Shown here in pieces: positions 51,592 through 60,934 of a DNA stretch of 64,000 nucleotides. Positions within the stretch are counted from its first letter, which is position 1. Each line of letters starts with the position of its first letter. The translations under genes and the position numbers were made by a program. The notes below the pieces were generated by a model. It did no database searches and had not been told where the DNA came from. It saw only the letters and a program-made list of their open reading frames with translations. The stretch lies in assembly GCA_038405435.1 (NCBI GenBank), contig JBBYHZ010000006.1. One strand, 5' to 3'. The stretch comes from Dryocola clanedunensis_A. GTDB lineage: Bacteria > Pseudomonadota > Gammaproteobacteria > Enterobacterales > Enterobacteriaceae.

Positions 51592-54297
51592 TCAGACCCC
51601 ATACCCCATCATCTTCAGCAGCTTCTGCGCATGCTGCACCGCGTCCTGGCGGTGCGCGACCCCCAGCTTTTGGTACAGGTTACGGATGTGCGTTTTTATG
51701 GTCGTGGCCGCCACGTCCAGCTCCCCCGCGATCTGATCGTTACTGTAACCCGAATAAATCAGCCCCAGAACCTGCCATTCACGCTGGGTGAGCGGGCTGG
51801 TGCGGATAAGCTCCGGCACCTCCGGGTGGGTCAGCAGACGGTTAACGAAGTTCTCGTCGAAGTGGGCAAACTTGTGGCGATGGTGCTGGTTAATCTCGCG
51901 CAGGATGCGCTGAGCGCGATGCTGGTCCAGCTCCGGCAGGGTATTGAGCTGAATCAGCTGGCGGAGCTGCTGCGCCATCGCCTCACCCTCAATCACGAAA
52001 TGGCTGATAAACCCGGTGCGGTTAGCCAGCGACAGCGCCTCCATCAGCACGCGCTGCGCGTCGCTCTTGCGGCCAGACTGCCAGTAAAGCTGGTTGAGCA
52101 GCAGCAGGTTGCGGTTGAGGTCGCTCATCAGGCGCAGGCTGCGCGCGTTTTCGTTTAGCTCTTCCAGCACCATTTCCGCCGGGTCGAATTCACCGAGCAG
52201 GATCTGCGCGCGGGCGATGTTGCGCCACTGGCTCTGCAGGAAGTGGTTATTGGCAAACTCTGGTTTTGGCGTCAGGCGCAGCCAGTTGGCGGCGGATTTT
52301 TTATCGCCGATCATCTGCCAGTAAATCACCCGCACTTTATCGGCGTTCGATACCCAGTCGCTGTGGTACGGCCCGTTGCCTAACAGGTTTTCCAGACGGT
52401 TAAGGTGATTACGGGCGTTGTCCAGGTCCCCACGGGCCAGCGAGCACTGGACCAGTAAGGCCAGGCACTGCAGCTGTTGCTGGGGCTGATAACCGGCGAG
52501 CACTTCCACACCATAACGCGCGGAGGCTTCTGCCTCATCGAGGCGCGACCAGGCCCACAGCAGCTGCGCGCGAATGCGCAGCAGGAACTCATGCAGCGGC
52601 AGCTGTTCAAGATGCTGCTCGCGAATAAGAATGAACGCTTTTTCCTGCGTCTCCCACGCCGCCTGCAAAAAGCCCTGCGCCAGCAGGATTTCACTTTGCT
52701 GGATCAGGCTCCACAGCGCGTAATGCCAGACGTCGTGGCGGCGGGACATCTGCTCGGTCTGCTGCATGACGGAAAGGGATTTCGTTAGGTCACCTTTGCA
52801 GTGCAGCACTTCGCCGTGAACGGACGTTGCCACAATGCGGCTGTAATAATTCGCCAGCGGCAGCATATCGAGAGCGACCATCGCCAGCCGTTCGGCTTCT
52901 TCCGGATCGCCGTCGTTAATGGCGACCTGCGCGCGCAGGGCGTTAAATTCGCCGTGCAGCGTGTCGTCCATTTCAAGATTCATTTCCTGCTCGGCCCGCG
53001 CCAGCAGCAGGTTAACTTCGTTGTAGCGGTGCTGGCTTTGCATCAGCCAGGCCTGCAGCAGCACCAGCTTAGGATTTTCCAGCAGGCTTTCCCACGGCAG
53101 GGCTTTCAGCGACTCTTCCAGCAGCGCCAGCTCGCTGTGGTTAAACAGCGCCCACGCGTGGTGCAGCAGGATATCGCGCAGCATATTGGCGTCGCCCGCA
53201 GCGAGCGCGTGGTGAATGGCTTCGCTCGGGAAGCCTTGCGCCATCCAGCTTTCGGCGGCGGCACGGTGAATATCGGGTAATTCGGCGGCGAGCTCCCACT
53301 GGCAGCGCTGGCGCAGGAAGCTGCCGAACAGCGGATGGAAGCAGAACCATTCGCCTGAGTCGTCCATACGCTGCAAAAACAGCCCCTGGCGCTCGGTCTC
53401 TTCCAGCCGCATCTGGCCGTTCTCTTCACCCGTTACGCGCACGATCAGCGCATCGTTCATTGAGCGAAGGATAGAACTCCGTAACAGGAAGTTTCGCGTG
53501 TCGGCATCGACATTATCGAGCACTTCATCCACCAGATAGTCGGACAGGTGGCTGGCATTGATGCCTGACAGGCGGCGTGCGGAATGGTGCGTCGGGGTGT
53601 TGGTCTGGCGTGCGGAGAGGGCGATAAGCTGGAGGGCGGTTGCCCATCCGGCAACGTCGTCGCACAGGCGGCTGCTGTCCGCAGGCTCTATGGGCGCGTT
53701 CAGGCGGCAGTCAAAGAACTGCTTCGCTTCCTGATGGGTGAAGGCAAGCTGCTGGCTGCCGATTTCCAGCAGCTGGTCGCGCACGCGCAGATTAGCAATG
53801 CCGAGCTGCGGGAGATTACGCGACAGCACCACCAGCGTCAGATTTTCAGGCTGGTGGCGGATGAAAAAGCGCATCGCTTCGTGAATAACCGGGTTGTTGA
53901 TCAGGTGGTAGTCGTCGATCACCAGGAACAGCGGACGGTGCCACTCCGCCAGCTCGATAAACAGCTGGGCAAACAGCGACGAGAGGCTGGCGTACTGGCG
54001 CTTCTGGGCCATCACTTCACTACTGACACAGTGGCCGCCCGTCGCCTGCTGAACGGCGGTGATCAGGTAGCTGGCAAAGCGTTCCTGCTGGTTGTCGCCC
54101 TCATCAAGGGAGTACCAGCCCAACTCATTTTTCCCTGCGGCCCACTGGGAGACCAGCGTGGTTTTGCCATAGCCTGCCGGGCTTGTTACCAGCGCCAGCC
54201 GATAGTTGGCGGCGGTGGACAATTTCACCAGCAGACGGTCGCGAACCACGGTATTTTCCAGCCGTACCGGGCGACTCAATTTGGATGGGATCAACAT
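51592..54297 (-). CDS. malT: Maltose regulon activator MalT
   Basis: 901 aa, the E. coli length. ATP- and maltotriose-dependent activator of the STAND class. The Walker A motif is TSPAGYGKTT (about 38-47), the STAND module is followed by a large TPR-like sensor region, and the C-terminal LuxR-type helix-turn-helix includes LTQREWQVLGLIYSGYSNDQ and IKTHIRNLYQKLGV. It activates malPQ and the other mal operons. It is divergent from malP with 519 bp between starts. Confidence 0.97.
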   Translation of the reverse strand: MLIPSKLSRPVRLENTVVRDRLLVKLSTAANYRLALVTSPAGYGKTTLVSQWAAGKNELGWYSLDEGDNQQERFASYLITAVQQATGGHCVSSEVMAQKRQYASLSSLFAQLFIELAEWHRPLFLVIDDYHLINNPVIHEAMRFFIRHQPENLTLVVLSRNLPQLGIANLRVRDQLLEIGSQQLAFTHQEAKQFFDCRLNAPIEPADSSRLCDDVAGWATALQLIALSARQTNTPTHHSARRLSGINASHLSDYLVDEVLDNVDADTRNFLLRSSILRSMNDALIVRVTGEENGQMRLEETERQGLFLQRMDDSGEWFCFHPLFGSFLRQRCQWELAAELPDIHRAAAESWMAQGFPSEAIHHALAAGDANMLRDILLHHAWALFNHSELALLEESLKALPWESLLENPKLVLLQAWLMQSQHRYNEVNLLLARAEQEMNLEMDDTLHGEFNALRAQVAINDGDPEEAERLAMVALDMLPLANYYSRIVATSVHGEVLHCKGDLTKSLSVMQQTEQMSRRHDVWHYALWSLIQQSEILLAQGFLQAAWETQEKAFILIREQHLEQLPLHEFLLRIRAQLLWAWSRLDEAEASARYGVEVLAGYQPQQQLQCLALLVQCSLARGDLDNARNHLNRLENLLGNGPYHSDWVSNADKVRVIYWQMIGDKKSAANWLRLTPKPEFANNHFLQSQWRNIARAQILLGEFDPAEMVLEELNENARSLRLMSDLNRNLLLLNQLYWQSGRKSDAQRVLMEALSLANRTGFISHFVIEGEAMAQQLRQLIQLNTLPELDQHRAQRILREINQHHRHKFAHFDENFVNRLLTHPEVPELIRTSPLTQREWQVLGLIYSGYSNDQIAGELDVAATTIKTHIRNLYQKLGVAHRQDAVQHAQKLLKMMGYGV

Positions 54298-54481
54298 AGT
54301 CAGTCACTTCACTGTGTCTTTTCCGTCATTTTTCGAGCCGCAGCCGGAGAGGGTTGCAGCGCGACAGATGCAGGAAAAAAGATTAAGGAATGATTTTTTT
54401 TACGCTTCGTAATTAATGCCTGAATGTAAGGTCGGCCAGATTGCACTTTATTGCAAGAATGTTGAACTTTTCGTGCCTGGT

Positions 54482-54502
54482 AAGTTGCACCTTGTCACAA
54501 TT
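54482..54502 (-). promoter_or_regulatory. CRP site of malT
   Basis: On the minus strand AATTGTGACAAGGTGCAACT closely follows the E. coli malT CRP site (TTGTGACACAGTGCAAATT as I recall it). It is about 190 bp upstream of the malT start, and in E. coli CRP activates malT. Confidence 0.6.
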
Positions 54503-54702
54503 CCATATTTTTAAGTAATAAGTTTCATGCTAGCCATTCATTTGACGCGGTGTGAAGCTGCATGAAATCCGCGCCCGGCCTGAAAAGAAAGCGGTTTCAG
54601 TCGAAAGCCTTAAACGAACGTAATTGGTCGTTTGTTGTCCGAATCTGGGGCGGTCTGACGCCCTCGCGGAGCAGGCGTTTAGAGGTGGCGATCACACTTT
54701 TC

Positions 54703-54748
54703 ACTCATCCCCACCGCTCCTCCCCGTCTAATCCCCCTCAGGATGAGG
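54703..54748 (+). promoter_or_regulatory. MalT boxes of malPQ
   Basis: Reverse-oriented copies of the MalT consensus GGGGATGAGG are visible: ACTCATCCCC (54703-54712), GCTCCTCCCC (54716-54725) and TAATCCCCCTC (54729-54739). GGATGAGG follows at 54741-54748. This matches the promoter architecture of malPQ in enterics. Confidence 0.75.
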
Positions 54749-54816
54749 AATAAGCCCATGCTGCCCGGCACACTAGCGGGCAATGAATTTAGAACAATCA
54801 CAGGACCCGATTCCCT

Positions 54817-57219
54817 ATGTCACAGCCGACCTTCAATAAAGCACAATTTCAGGCTGCGCTGACCCGCCAGTGGCAGCGTTTTGGCCTGCATTCAGCGCAG
54901 GATATGACCCAGCACCAGTGGTGGCAGGCCGTGAGCGGCGCGTTAGCCGAGCTGCTGGCCGCCCAGCCGGTTGCGAAACCGCAGGCGAAACAGCGTCATG
55001 TTAACTACATCTCCATGGAATTCCTGATTGGCCGCCTGACGGGCAACAACCTGCTGAACCTCGGCTGGTATCAGGAGGTGGCGGATGAGCTGAAAGGCTT
55101 TGATATCAATCTGACCGACCTGCTTGAAGAAGAGACTGACCCGGCGCTGGGCAACGGCGGGCTGGGGCGTCTGGCAGCCTGTTTCCTGGATTCCATGGCG
55201 ACGGTCGGCCAGTCGGCGATTGGCTACGGCCTGAACTACCAGTACGGCCTGTTCCGCCAGTCCTTCAAAGACGGCCAGCAGATGGAGGCGCCGGACGACT
55301 GGCATCGCGGCAGCTACCCGTGGTTCCAGCATAATTCCGCTCTCGACGTGCAGGTTGGCGTGGGCGGCAAAGTAATCAAAGACGGCAAGACCCTCCGCTG
55401 GGAACCGGCGTTTATCTTCCAGGGCGAAGCCTGGGATCTACCGGTGCTGGGCTACCGTAACGGCGTCGCCCAGCCGCTGCGCCTGTGGCAGGCTAAGCAT
55501 GCCCATCCGTTTGACCTGACTAAATTCAACGACGGCGATTTCCTGAAGGCAGAGCAGCAGGGCATCGACGCGGAAAAGCTGACCAAGGTTCTCTACCCGA
55601 ACGACAACCATCTGAACGGCAAAAAGCTGCGCCTGATGCAGCAGTATTTCCAGTGCGCCTGCTCCGTGGCGGACATTCTGCGTCGCCATCACCTGGCGGG
55701 CCGTAAGCTGGCAGAGCTGGCGGATTACGAAGTGATCCAGCTTAACGACACTCACCCGACCATCGCCATTCCTGAGCTGCTGCGCGTGCTGATCGACGAG
55801 CACCAGATGAGCTGGGACGACGCCTGGGCTATCACCAGCAAAACCTTCGCCTACACCAACCACACGCTGATGCCGGAAGCGCTGGAGTGCTGGGACGAGA
55901 AGCTGGTGAAGGCGCTGCTGCCGCGCCACATGCAAATCATCAACGAAATCAACGCCCGCTTTAAAAAGCTGGTGGATAAGACCTGGCCGGGCGACGAGGC
56001 GGTGTGGGCGAAGCTTGCGGTGGTGTACGACAAGCAGGTGCGCATGGCGAACATGTGCGTAGTGAGCGGCTTTGCGGTCAACGGCGTCGCCGCGCTGCAC
56101 TCCGATCTGGTAGTCAAAGATCTGTTCCCGGAATACCACCAGCTGTGGCCGAACAAATTCCACAACGTCACCAACGGCATTACGCCGCGCCGCTGGATCA
56201 AGCAGTGCAACCCTGCGCTTGCCGGGCTTCTCGACAAGAAGCTGAAGAAAGAGTGGGCGAACGATCTGGACGTGCTGGAAGGGCTGGAAAAATACGCCGA
56301 TGACGCGAAGTTCCGCAAGGAATATCGCGACATCAAATACCAGAACAAAGTGAAGCTGGCGGCGTTCGTGAAGGCGCGTACCGGCATCGTCATCAGCCCA
56401 GATGCGCTGTTCGACGTGCAAATCAAACGTCTGCACGAATATAAGCGTCAGCACCTTAACCTGCTGCACATCCTGGCGCAGTACAAAGAGATCCGCGAGA
56501 ACCCGCAGGCTGACCGCGTGCCGCGCGTCTATCTGTTCGGCGCGAAAGCGGCGCCTGGCTACTACCTCGCCAAGAACATCATCTTTGCTATCAACAAGGT
56601 TGCGCAGGCGATTAATAACGACCCGGTAGTTGGCGACAAGCTGAAAGTGGTGTTTATCCCGGATTACTGCGTCTCTGCTGCGGAAATCATGATCCCGGCG
56701 GCGGATATCTCGGAGCAGATTTCTACTGCGGGTAAAGAGGCTTCCGGCACCGGCAACATGAAACTGGCGCTGAACGGAGCGCTGACCGTGGGCACCCTGG
56801 ACGGTGCGAACGTTGAAATCGCCGAGAAGGTGGGCAACGAGAACATCTTTATCTTCGGCCACACGGTGGAAGAAGTGAAGGCGCTCAAGGCCAAAGGCTA
56901 CGACCCGGTTAAATGGCGTAAGAAAGATAAAGTGCTGGATGCGGTGCTGAAAGAGCTGGAGAAAGGTATTTACGCCGACGGCGATAAGCATGCCTTCGAC
57001 CAGATGCTGCACAGCATCGGCAAGCAGGGCGGCGACCCGTACCTGGTCATGGCGGACTTCACGGCCTACGCCGAAGCGCAGAAGCTGGCGGATGCCCTCT
57101 ACCTCGACCAGGAAGCCTGGACGCGCGCCGCCATCCTGAACACCGCCCGCTGCGGCATGTTCAGCTCGGATCGCTCAATCCGCGATTACCAGCAACGCAT
57201 CTGGCAGGCGAAGCGCTAA
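54817..57219 (+). CDS. malP: Maltodextrin phosphorylase MalP
   Basis: 800 aa GT35 phosphorylase for linear maltodextrins. The PLP Lys is residue 649 in EASGTGNMKLALNG. Length and N-terminus fit MalP rather than GlgP. It yields glucose-1-phosphate and works with MalQ. First gene of malPQ; malQ starts 9 bp after its stop. Confidence 0.96.
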   Translation: MSQPTFNKAQFQAALTRQWQRFGLHSAQDMTQHQWWQAVSGALAELLAAQPVAKPQAKQRHVNYISMEFLIGRLTGNNLLNLGWYQEVADELKGFDINLTDLLEEETDPALGNGGLGRLAACFLDSMATVGQSAIGYGLNYQYGLFRQSFKDGQQMEAPDDWHRGSYPWFQHNSALDVQVGVGGKVIKDGKTLRWEPAFIFQGEAWDLPVLGYRNGVAQPLRLWQAKHAHPFDLTKFNDGDFLKAEQQGIDAEKLTKVLYPNDNHLNGKKLRLMQQYFQCACSVADILRRHHLAGRKLAELADYEVIQLNDTHPTIAIPELLRVLIDEHQMSWDDAWAITSKTFAYTNHTLMPEALECWDEKLVKALLPRHMQIINEINARFKKLVDKTWPGDEAVWAKLAVVYDKQVRMANMCVVSGFAVNGVAALHSDLVVKDLFPEYHQLWPNKFHNVTNGITPRRWIKQCNPALAGLLDKKLKKEWANDLDVLEGLEKYADDAKFRKEYRDIKYQNKVKLAAFVKARTGIVISPDALFDVQIKRLHEYKRQHLNLLHILAQYKEIRENPQADRVPRVYLFGAKAAPGYYLAKNIIFAINKVAQAINNDPVVGDKLKVVFIPDYCVSAAEIMIPAADISEQISTAGKEASGTGNMKLALNGALTVGTLDGANVEIAEKVGNENIFIFGHTVEEVKALKAKGYDPVKWRKKDKVLDAVLKELEKGIYADGDKHAFDQMLHSIGKQGGDPYLVMADFTAYAEAQKLADALYLDQEAWTRAAILNTARCGMFSSDRSIRDYQQRIWQAKR

Positions 57220-57228
57220 GGGGACGAC

Positions 57229-59310
57229 ATGGACAGCAAACGCCTTGATAACGCCGCGCTGGCGGCAGGAATAAGCCCAAACTACATCAATGCTCACGGC
57301 AAGCCGCAGGCCATTCCGGCGGAGACCAAGCTGCGTTTGCTGGAAGCCATGAGCCGTACCGCTGCCCCTAAAAAGGTGGCGGTCGCGCCGGTGCCCAACG
57401 TGCAGGTATTTACCGCCGGAACCAGAATGGCGCTGCCGCTGGAGGGCCACGGCGAATTCAGCTGGCAGCTCACCACGGAAGAGGGAAAGCATCATAAGGG
57501 GCACGCGCAGGCCGGTAAGACGCTGGCGCTGCCCGCAAAGCTGCCGGAGGGCTACCACGATCTGACCGTCAGCCAGAACGAACATCTGTGGCAGTGCCGC
57601 GTCATTGTCGCGCCGAAGCGCTGCTATGAGCCGGACGCCCTGCTGCAGGACAAGAAGCTGTGGGGTGCCTGCGTACAGCTCTATACGCTGCGTTCGGACC
57701 ACAACTGGGGCATCGGTGACTTTGGCGATCTGCAGCGCATGCTGGTGGACGTGGCGAAGCGCGGCGGGTCGTTTATCGGCCTGAACCCGATTCACGCGCT
57801 TTACCCGGCTAACCCGGAGAGCGCCAGCCCGTACAGCCCTTCATCGCGCCGCTGGCTGAACGTGATTTATATCGACGTCAACGGCGTGGATGACTTCCTG
57901 CTGAGCGATGAGGCGCAGGCCTGGTGGAAGATGCCGAGCACGCAGCAGACTTTGCAGTCGGCGCGTGACGCGCAGTGGGTGGACTATGCCACCGTCACCG
58001 CGCTGAAAATGGCGGCGCTGCACATGGCCTGGAAACAGTTTTCGCTGCGCACCGCTCGCGATGAGCAGGTGCAGGCGTTCCAGGCATTTGTGGCCAACGG
58101 CGGCGACAGCCTTTATTACCAGGCGGCTTTCGACGCGCTGCACGCTTATCAGGTGAAAGAAGATGAGATGCGCTGGGGCTGGCCGGTCTGGCCGGAAGGC
58201 TTCCGCGATGCGCACAATCCCGAAGTCAAAGCGTTCTGTCAGGAACACAGCGATGAGGTGAATTTCTGCCTCTGGCTGCAGTATCTGGCCCACGTCCAGT
58301 TTGCAGCCTGCTGGCAGACCAGCCAGGGCTTTAAGATGCCGATTGGCCTGTATCGCGACCTGGCGGTTGGCGTGGCGGAAGGCGGCTCGGAAACCTGGTG
58401 CGACCGGGAGCTGTACTGCCTGAAGGCCTCGGTTGGCGCACCGCCGGATATTCTTGGCCCGCTGGGCCAGAACTGGGGCCTGCCGCCGATGGATCCGCAC
58501 GTCATCGTGGCCCGTGGCTATCAGCCTTACATCGAAATGCTGCGCGCGAACATGACCAACTGCGGCGCGCTGCGCATTGACCACGTTATGTCGATGCTGC
58601 GCCTGTGGTGGATCCCCTACGGCGAAACGGCGGATAAAGGTGCCTACGTGCACTATCCGGTGGACGATCTGCTGTCGATTCTGGCGCTGGAAAGCAAGCG
58701 TCATAACTGTATGGTGATCGGCGAGGATCTGGGTACGGTGCCGGTGGAAATCGTCGGCAAGCTGAAGGACAGCGGCGTTTACTCGTATAAAGTGCTCTAT
58801 TTTGAACACGACAACGAGAAGCGGTTCCGCGCGCCTCAGTCATGGCCAAAACAGTCCATGGCGGTAGCGACCACCCACGATTTACCAACGCTGCGAGGCT
58901 ACTGGGAAAGCGGCGATCTGACGCTGGGTAAAACCCTGGGGCTGTATCCGGATGCGGAAGTACTGAGCGAGCTGTATCAGGATCGCGAACGTGCGAAGCA
59001 GGGCCTGCTGGAAGGGCTGCACAAGTATGGCTGCCTGCCGAAGCGGGCCGGACATAAAGCATCGCTGATGGCGATGACGGCAACGCTCAACCGTGGGATG
59101 CAGCGCTATATCGCAGACAGCGGCAGTGCGCTGCTGGGATTACAGCCGGAAGACTGGCTGGGCATGGCGGAACCGGTAAATATTCCGGGGACGAGCTACC
59201 AGTACAAGAACTGGCGCCGCAAGCTGTCGACCTCGCTTGAAGCTATGTTTGCCGACGCCGGGGTGAATAAGCTGCTGAAGGATTTGGATAAGCGGCGTAA
59301 GAAGGGTTAA
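57229..59310 (+). CDS. malQ: 4-Alpha-glucanotransferase (amylomaltase) MalQ
   Basis: 693 aa GH77 enzyme that disproportionates maltodextrins so MalP can use them. Catalytic residues by alignment: Asp451 (LRIDHVMSMLRLWWIP), Glu499 (VIGEDLGTVP) and Asp551 (TTHDLPTLRGYW). The N-terminal extension typical of enterobacterial MalQ is present. In K-12 gntT comes next; here there is a repeat array instead. Confidence 0.96.
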   Translation: MDSKRLDNAALAAGISPNYINAHGKPQAIPAETKLRLLEAMSRTAAPKKVAVAPVPNVQVFTAGTRMALPLEGHGEFSWQLTTEEGKHHKGHAQAGKTLALPAKLPEGYHDLTVSQNEHLWQCRVIVAPKRCYEPDALLQDKKLWGACVQLYTLRSDHNWGIGDFGDLQRMLVDVAKRGGSFIGLNPIHALYPANPESASPYSPSSRRWLNVIYIDVNGVDDFLLSDEAQAWWKMPSTQQTLQSARDAQWVDYATVTALKMAALHMAWKQFSLRTARDEQVQAFQAFVANGGDSLYYQAAFDALHAYQVKEDEMRWGWPVWPEGFRDAHNPEVKAFCQEHSDEVNFCLWLQYLAHVQFAACWQTSQGFKMPIGLYRDLAVGVAEGGSETWCDRELYCLKASVGAPPDILGPLGQNWGLPPMDPHVIVARGYQPYIEMLRANMTNCGALRIDHVMSMLRLWWIPYGETADKGAYVHYPVDDLLSILALESKRHNCMVIGEDLGTVPVEIVGKLKDSGVYSYKVLYFEHDNEKRFRAPQSWPKQSMAVATTHDLPTLRGYWESGDLTLGKTLGLYPDAEVLSELYQDRERAKQGLLEGLHKYGCLPKRAGHKASLMAMTATLNRGMQRYIADSGSALLGLQPEDWLGMAEPVNIPGTSYQYKNWRRKLSTSLEAMFADAGVNKLLKDLDKRRKKG

Positions 59311-59322
59311 CGGCAAAACTGA

Positions 59323-59355
59323 CGGCGGATGACGCGCTGCTTATCCGCCCTACGG
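59323..59355. repeat. REP unit after malQ
   Basis: GGCGGATGACGCGCTGC... ending TTATCCGCC, an imperfect palindrome in opposite orientation to the array that follows. Confidence 0.65.
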
Positions 59356-59363
59356 TAAAGATT

Positions 59364-59583
59364 CGTAGGGTGGAAAATAACAGACGTCATCCACCACAAT
59401 GATCAGTCGTAGGGTGGATAAGCGACAGCGTCATCCACCACAAGTATCAGTCGTAGGGTGGAAAATAACAGACGTCATCCGCCACAATGATCAGTCGTAG
59501 GGTGGAAAATAACAGACGTCATCCGCCACAATGATCAGTCGTAGGGTGGATAAGCGACAGCGTCATCCACCACAAGTATCAGT
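59364..59583. repeat. Tandem array of five 44-bp REP-derived units
   Basis: Units start at 59364, 59408, 59452, 59496 and 59540, an exact 44-bp period. All begin CGTAGGGTGGA and contain GTCATCC(A/G)CCACAA and end CAGT. Two variants exist: A (centre AAATAACAGAC, tail TGAT) and B (centre TAAGCGACAGC, tail GTAT). The order is A-B-A'-A'-B, where A' has CCGCC instead of CCACC. B keeps the REP core; A has lost it. The last unit covers the nfuA stop codon (59579-59581). Confidence 0.9.
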
Positions 59584-60154
59584 AATAAGAGTGCTCACCG
59601 CGCTGGTGTTCGGTCAGGTCGCGAACGCCTTTCAGCTCCGGGAATTCAGCCAGCAGCTGCTTCTCGATGCCTTCTTTCAGGGTCACGTCCACCATAGAAC
59701 AGCCGTTGCAGCCGCCGCCGAACTGCAGGATGGCGAAGCCTTCATCGGTGATCTCCATCAGCGTTACGCGGCCGCCGTGGCCTGCCAGCTGCGGGTTAAC
59801 CGTTGCCTGCAGCATGTACTCAACGCGCTCCATCAGCGGCGCATCGTCAGCCACTTTGCGCATTTTGGCGTTCGGGGCTTTCAGCGTCAGCTGGGAACCG
59901 AGCTGGTCGGTTACGAAGTCGATTTCAGCATCTTCGAGGTAAGGCGCGCTCAGCTCGTCCACGTAGGCGGTCAGCTGCTCGAATTTCAACGCTGTATCTG
60001 AAGCTTCTACCGCATCCGGCGGGCAATAGGACACCCCGCACTCCGCGTTTGGAGTACCTGGGTTGATAACAAATACGCGAATTTGCGTCCCTTCTTCCTG
60101 TCCCGCCAGCAGTTTGGCGAAGTGGGATTGTGCAGTATCGGAAATACGGATCAT
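59579..60154 (-). CDS. nfuA: Fe-S biogenesis protein NfuA
   Basis: 191 aa, the E. coli length. An N-terminal degenerate A-type carrier domain precedes a C-terminal Nfu domain with GGCNGCSMV (CxxC, Cys149 and Cys152) that holds a [4Fe-4S] cluster at a dimer interface. It delivers clusters to targets under iron or oxidative stress. Its stop codon lies inside the last 44-bp repeat, but the protein end (EHSYY) is unchanged relative to E. coli. A type 1 IscR site lies just upstream. Confidence 0.96.
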   Translation of the reverse strand: MIRISDTAQSHFAKLLAGQEEGTQIRVFVINPGTPNAECGVSYCPPDAVEASDTALKFEQLTAYVDELSAPYLEDAEIDFVTDQLGSQLTLKAPNAKMRKVADDAPLMERVEYMLQATVNPQLAGHGGRVTLMEITDEGFAILQFGGGCNGCSMVDVTLKEGIEKQLLAEFPELKGVRDLTEHQRGEHSYY

Positions 60155-60166
60155 AACGATTGCTCA

Positions 60167-60191
60167 ATAGTTGACTATTTTAGTCGGTTAT
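60167..60191 (-). promoter_or_regulatory. Type 1 IscR site upstream of nfuA
   Basis: Read on the minus strand: ATAACCGACT-AAAAT-AGTCAACTAT, a 25-bp palindrome-like site matching the type 1 IscR motif (ATA..YYGACT..AGTCRR.TAT) at all but one position. It lies 13 bp before the nfuA start codon and suggests [2Fe-2S]-IscR control of nfuA. Confidence 0.8.
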
Positions 60192-60212
60192 AATACGCCC
60201 ATCATCGAGGGT

Positions 60213-60896
60213 CTACAAGGTTCGACAAAGGCACCATACCTGGATAGTCGCCGCGCCCTGCTTTTTCAGCAGCCGCGCAATTTCCGCCACGGTACTGCCC
60301 GTCGTGACGACATCATCCACAATAACCATATGGCGGCCCGCCAGCGGAATATCAACCCTGAACGCCCCCTTAAGATTGCCTCGCCGCTGCCTTGCGGTGA
60401 GCTGATGCTGCGTGGCCGTTGGCCTGACGCGGCGGACGGCCGTGGGCTGGTACTCACAGTTTAACCAGCGGGCGAGGGGGATGGCGAGGAGGGCGCTCTG
60501 GTTATATCCCCGGCGCCAGGCCCGGCGGGCGTGAAGGGGGGCTGAAACGATGACGTCCGGCCTGAAATAATCCCCCCTGCGGCGGCTATCCAGCACTTTT
60601 AGCAAAATTAAGCGGGCCAGCGCCGGGGCGAGCGCGGTGGCGCCCGCAAACTTCAAGCGATGAACAAGCTTGCTCAGCGGCGGCTGATAGTCCGTGACTA
60701 AGAGTAATCTGTCCCACGACGGCGGATTTAGCAGGCACCTGCCGCAGGGCGATGCTGTCCACATGGCCGGGAGGCCGCAGCACGGGCAGCAGGGCGGGGC
60801 CACCGGCATGGCCGCCGTGCAGCGTGAGCATATCCCCCATGCCGGGCAGGCAAGCGGCATCCGGCATAGCCAACACAGCCCCGGGATTGTTAGCAT
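60213..60896 (-). CDS. gntX: Phosphoribosyltransferase-like protein GntX (ComF family)
   Basis: 227 aa, the E. coli length. An N-terminal Cys-rich zinc-finger-like segment (LCWLC, ICSRC, CCPCCG, PCGRC) precedes a ComF-type phosphoribosyltransferase domain with VIVDDVVTTGSTV. The start is MLTIPGLCWLC; an 85-codon extension of the frame runs antisense through the start of bioH and is rejected. Despite the name, ComF-type proteins are linked to DNA uptake and use; the role here is uncertain. Divergent from bioH with 38 bp between. Confidence 0.9.
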   Translation of the reverse strand: MLTIPGLCWLCRMPLACPAWGICSRCTAAMPVAPPCCPCCGLPAMWTASPCGRCLLNPPSWDRLLLVTDYQPPLSKLVHRLKFAGATALAPALARLILLKVLDSRRRGDYFRPDVIVSAPLHARRAWRRGYNQSALLAIPLARWLNCEYQPTAVRRVRPTATQHQLTARQRRGNLKGAFRVDIPLAGRHMVIVDDVVTTGSTVAEIARLLKKQGAATIQVWCLCRTL

Positions 60897-60934
60897 AGCC
60901 ACCTCCCTGTATGGCAAAACGAGAACAATAACTG

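Larger units (their letters stand above)
54298..54816. other. malT-malP divergent control region
   Basis: 519 bp with no credible gene. From left to right it holds the malT leader, a CRP-like site, and MalT boxes before malP. A 63-codon ORF inside it (54562-54753) overlaps the MalT boxes and is rejected. Confidence 0.8.

Noticed and set aside
54562..54753. 63-codon ORF upstream of malP
   Set aside because: It overlaps the MalT boxes and promoter of malP, has no good ribosome site and resembles no protein.
55438..57012. 524-codon open frame antisense to malP
   Set aside because: It lies fully inside malP, which is a clear complete homologue; long antisense frames are common in GC-rich genes with this codon bias, and the translation has no recognisable domain.
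59364..59583. Regular repeats that might be a CRISPR array
   Set aside because: The 44-bp units are contiguous with no unique spacers, the palindromic core is REP-like, and no cas genes are near.
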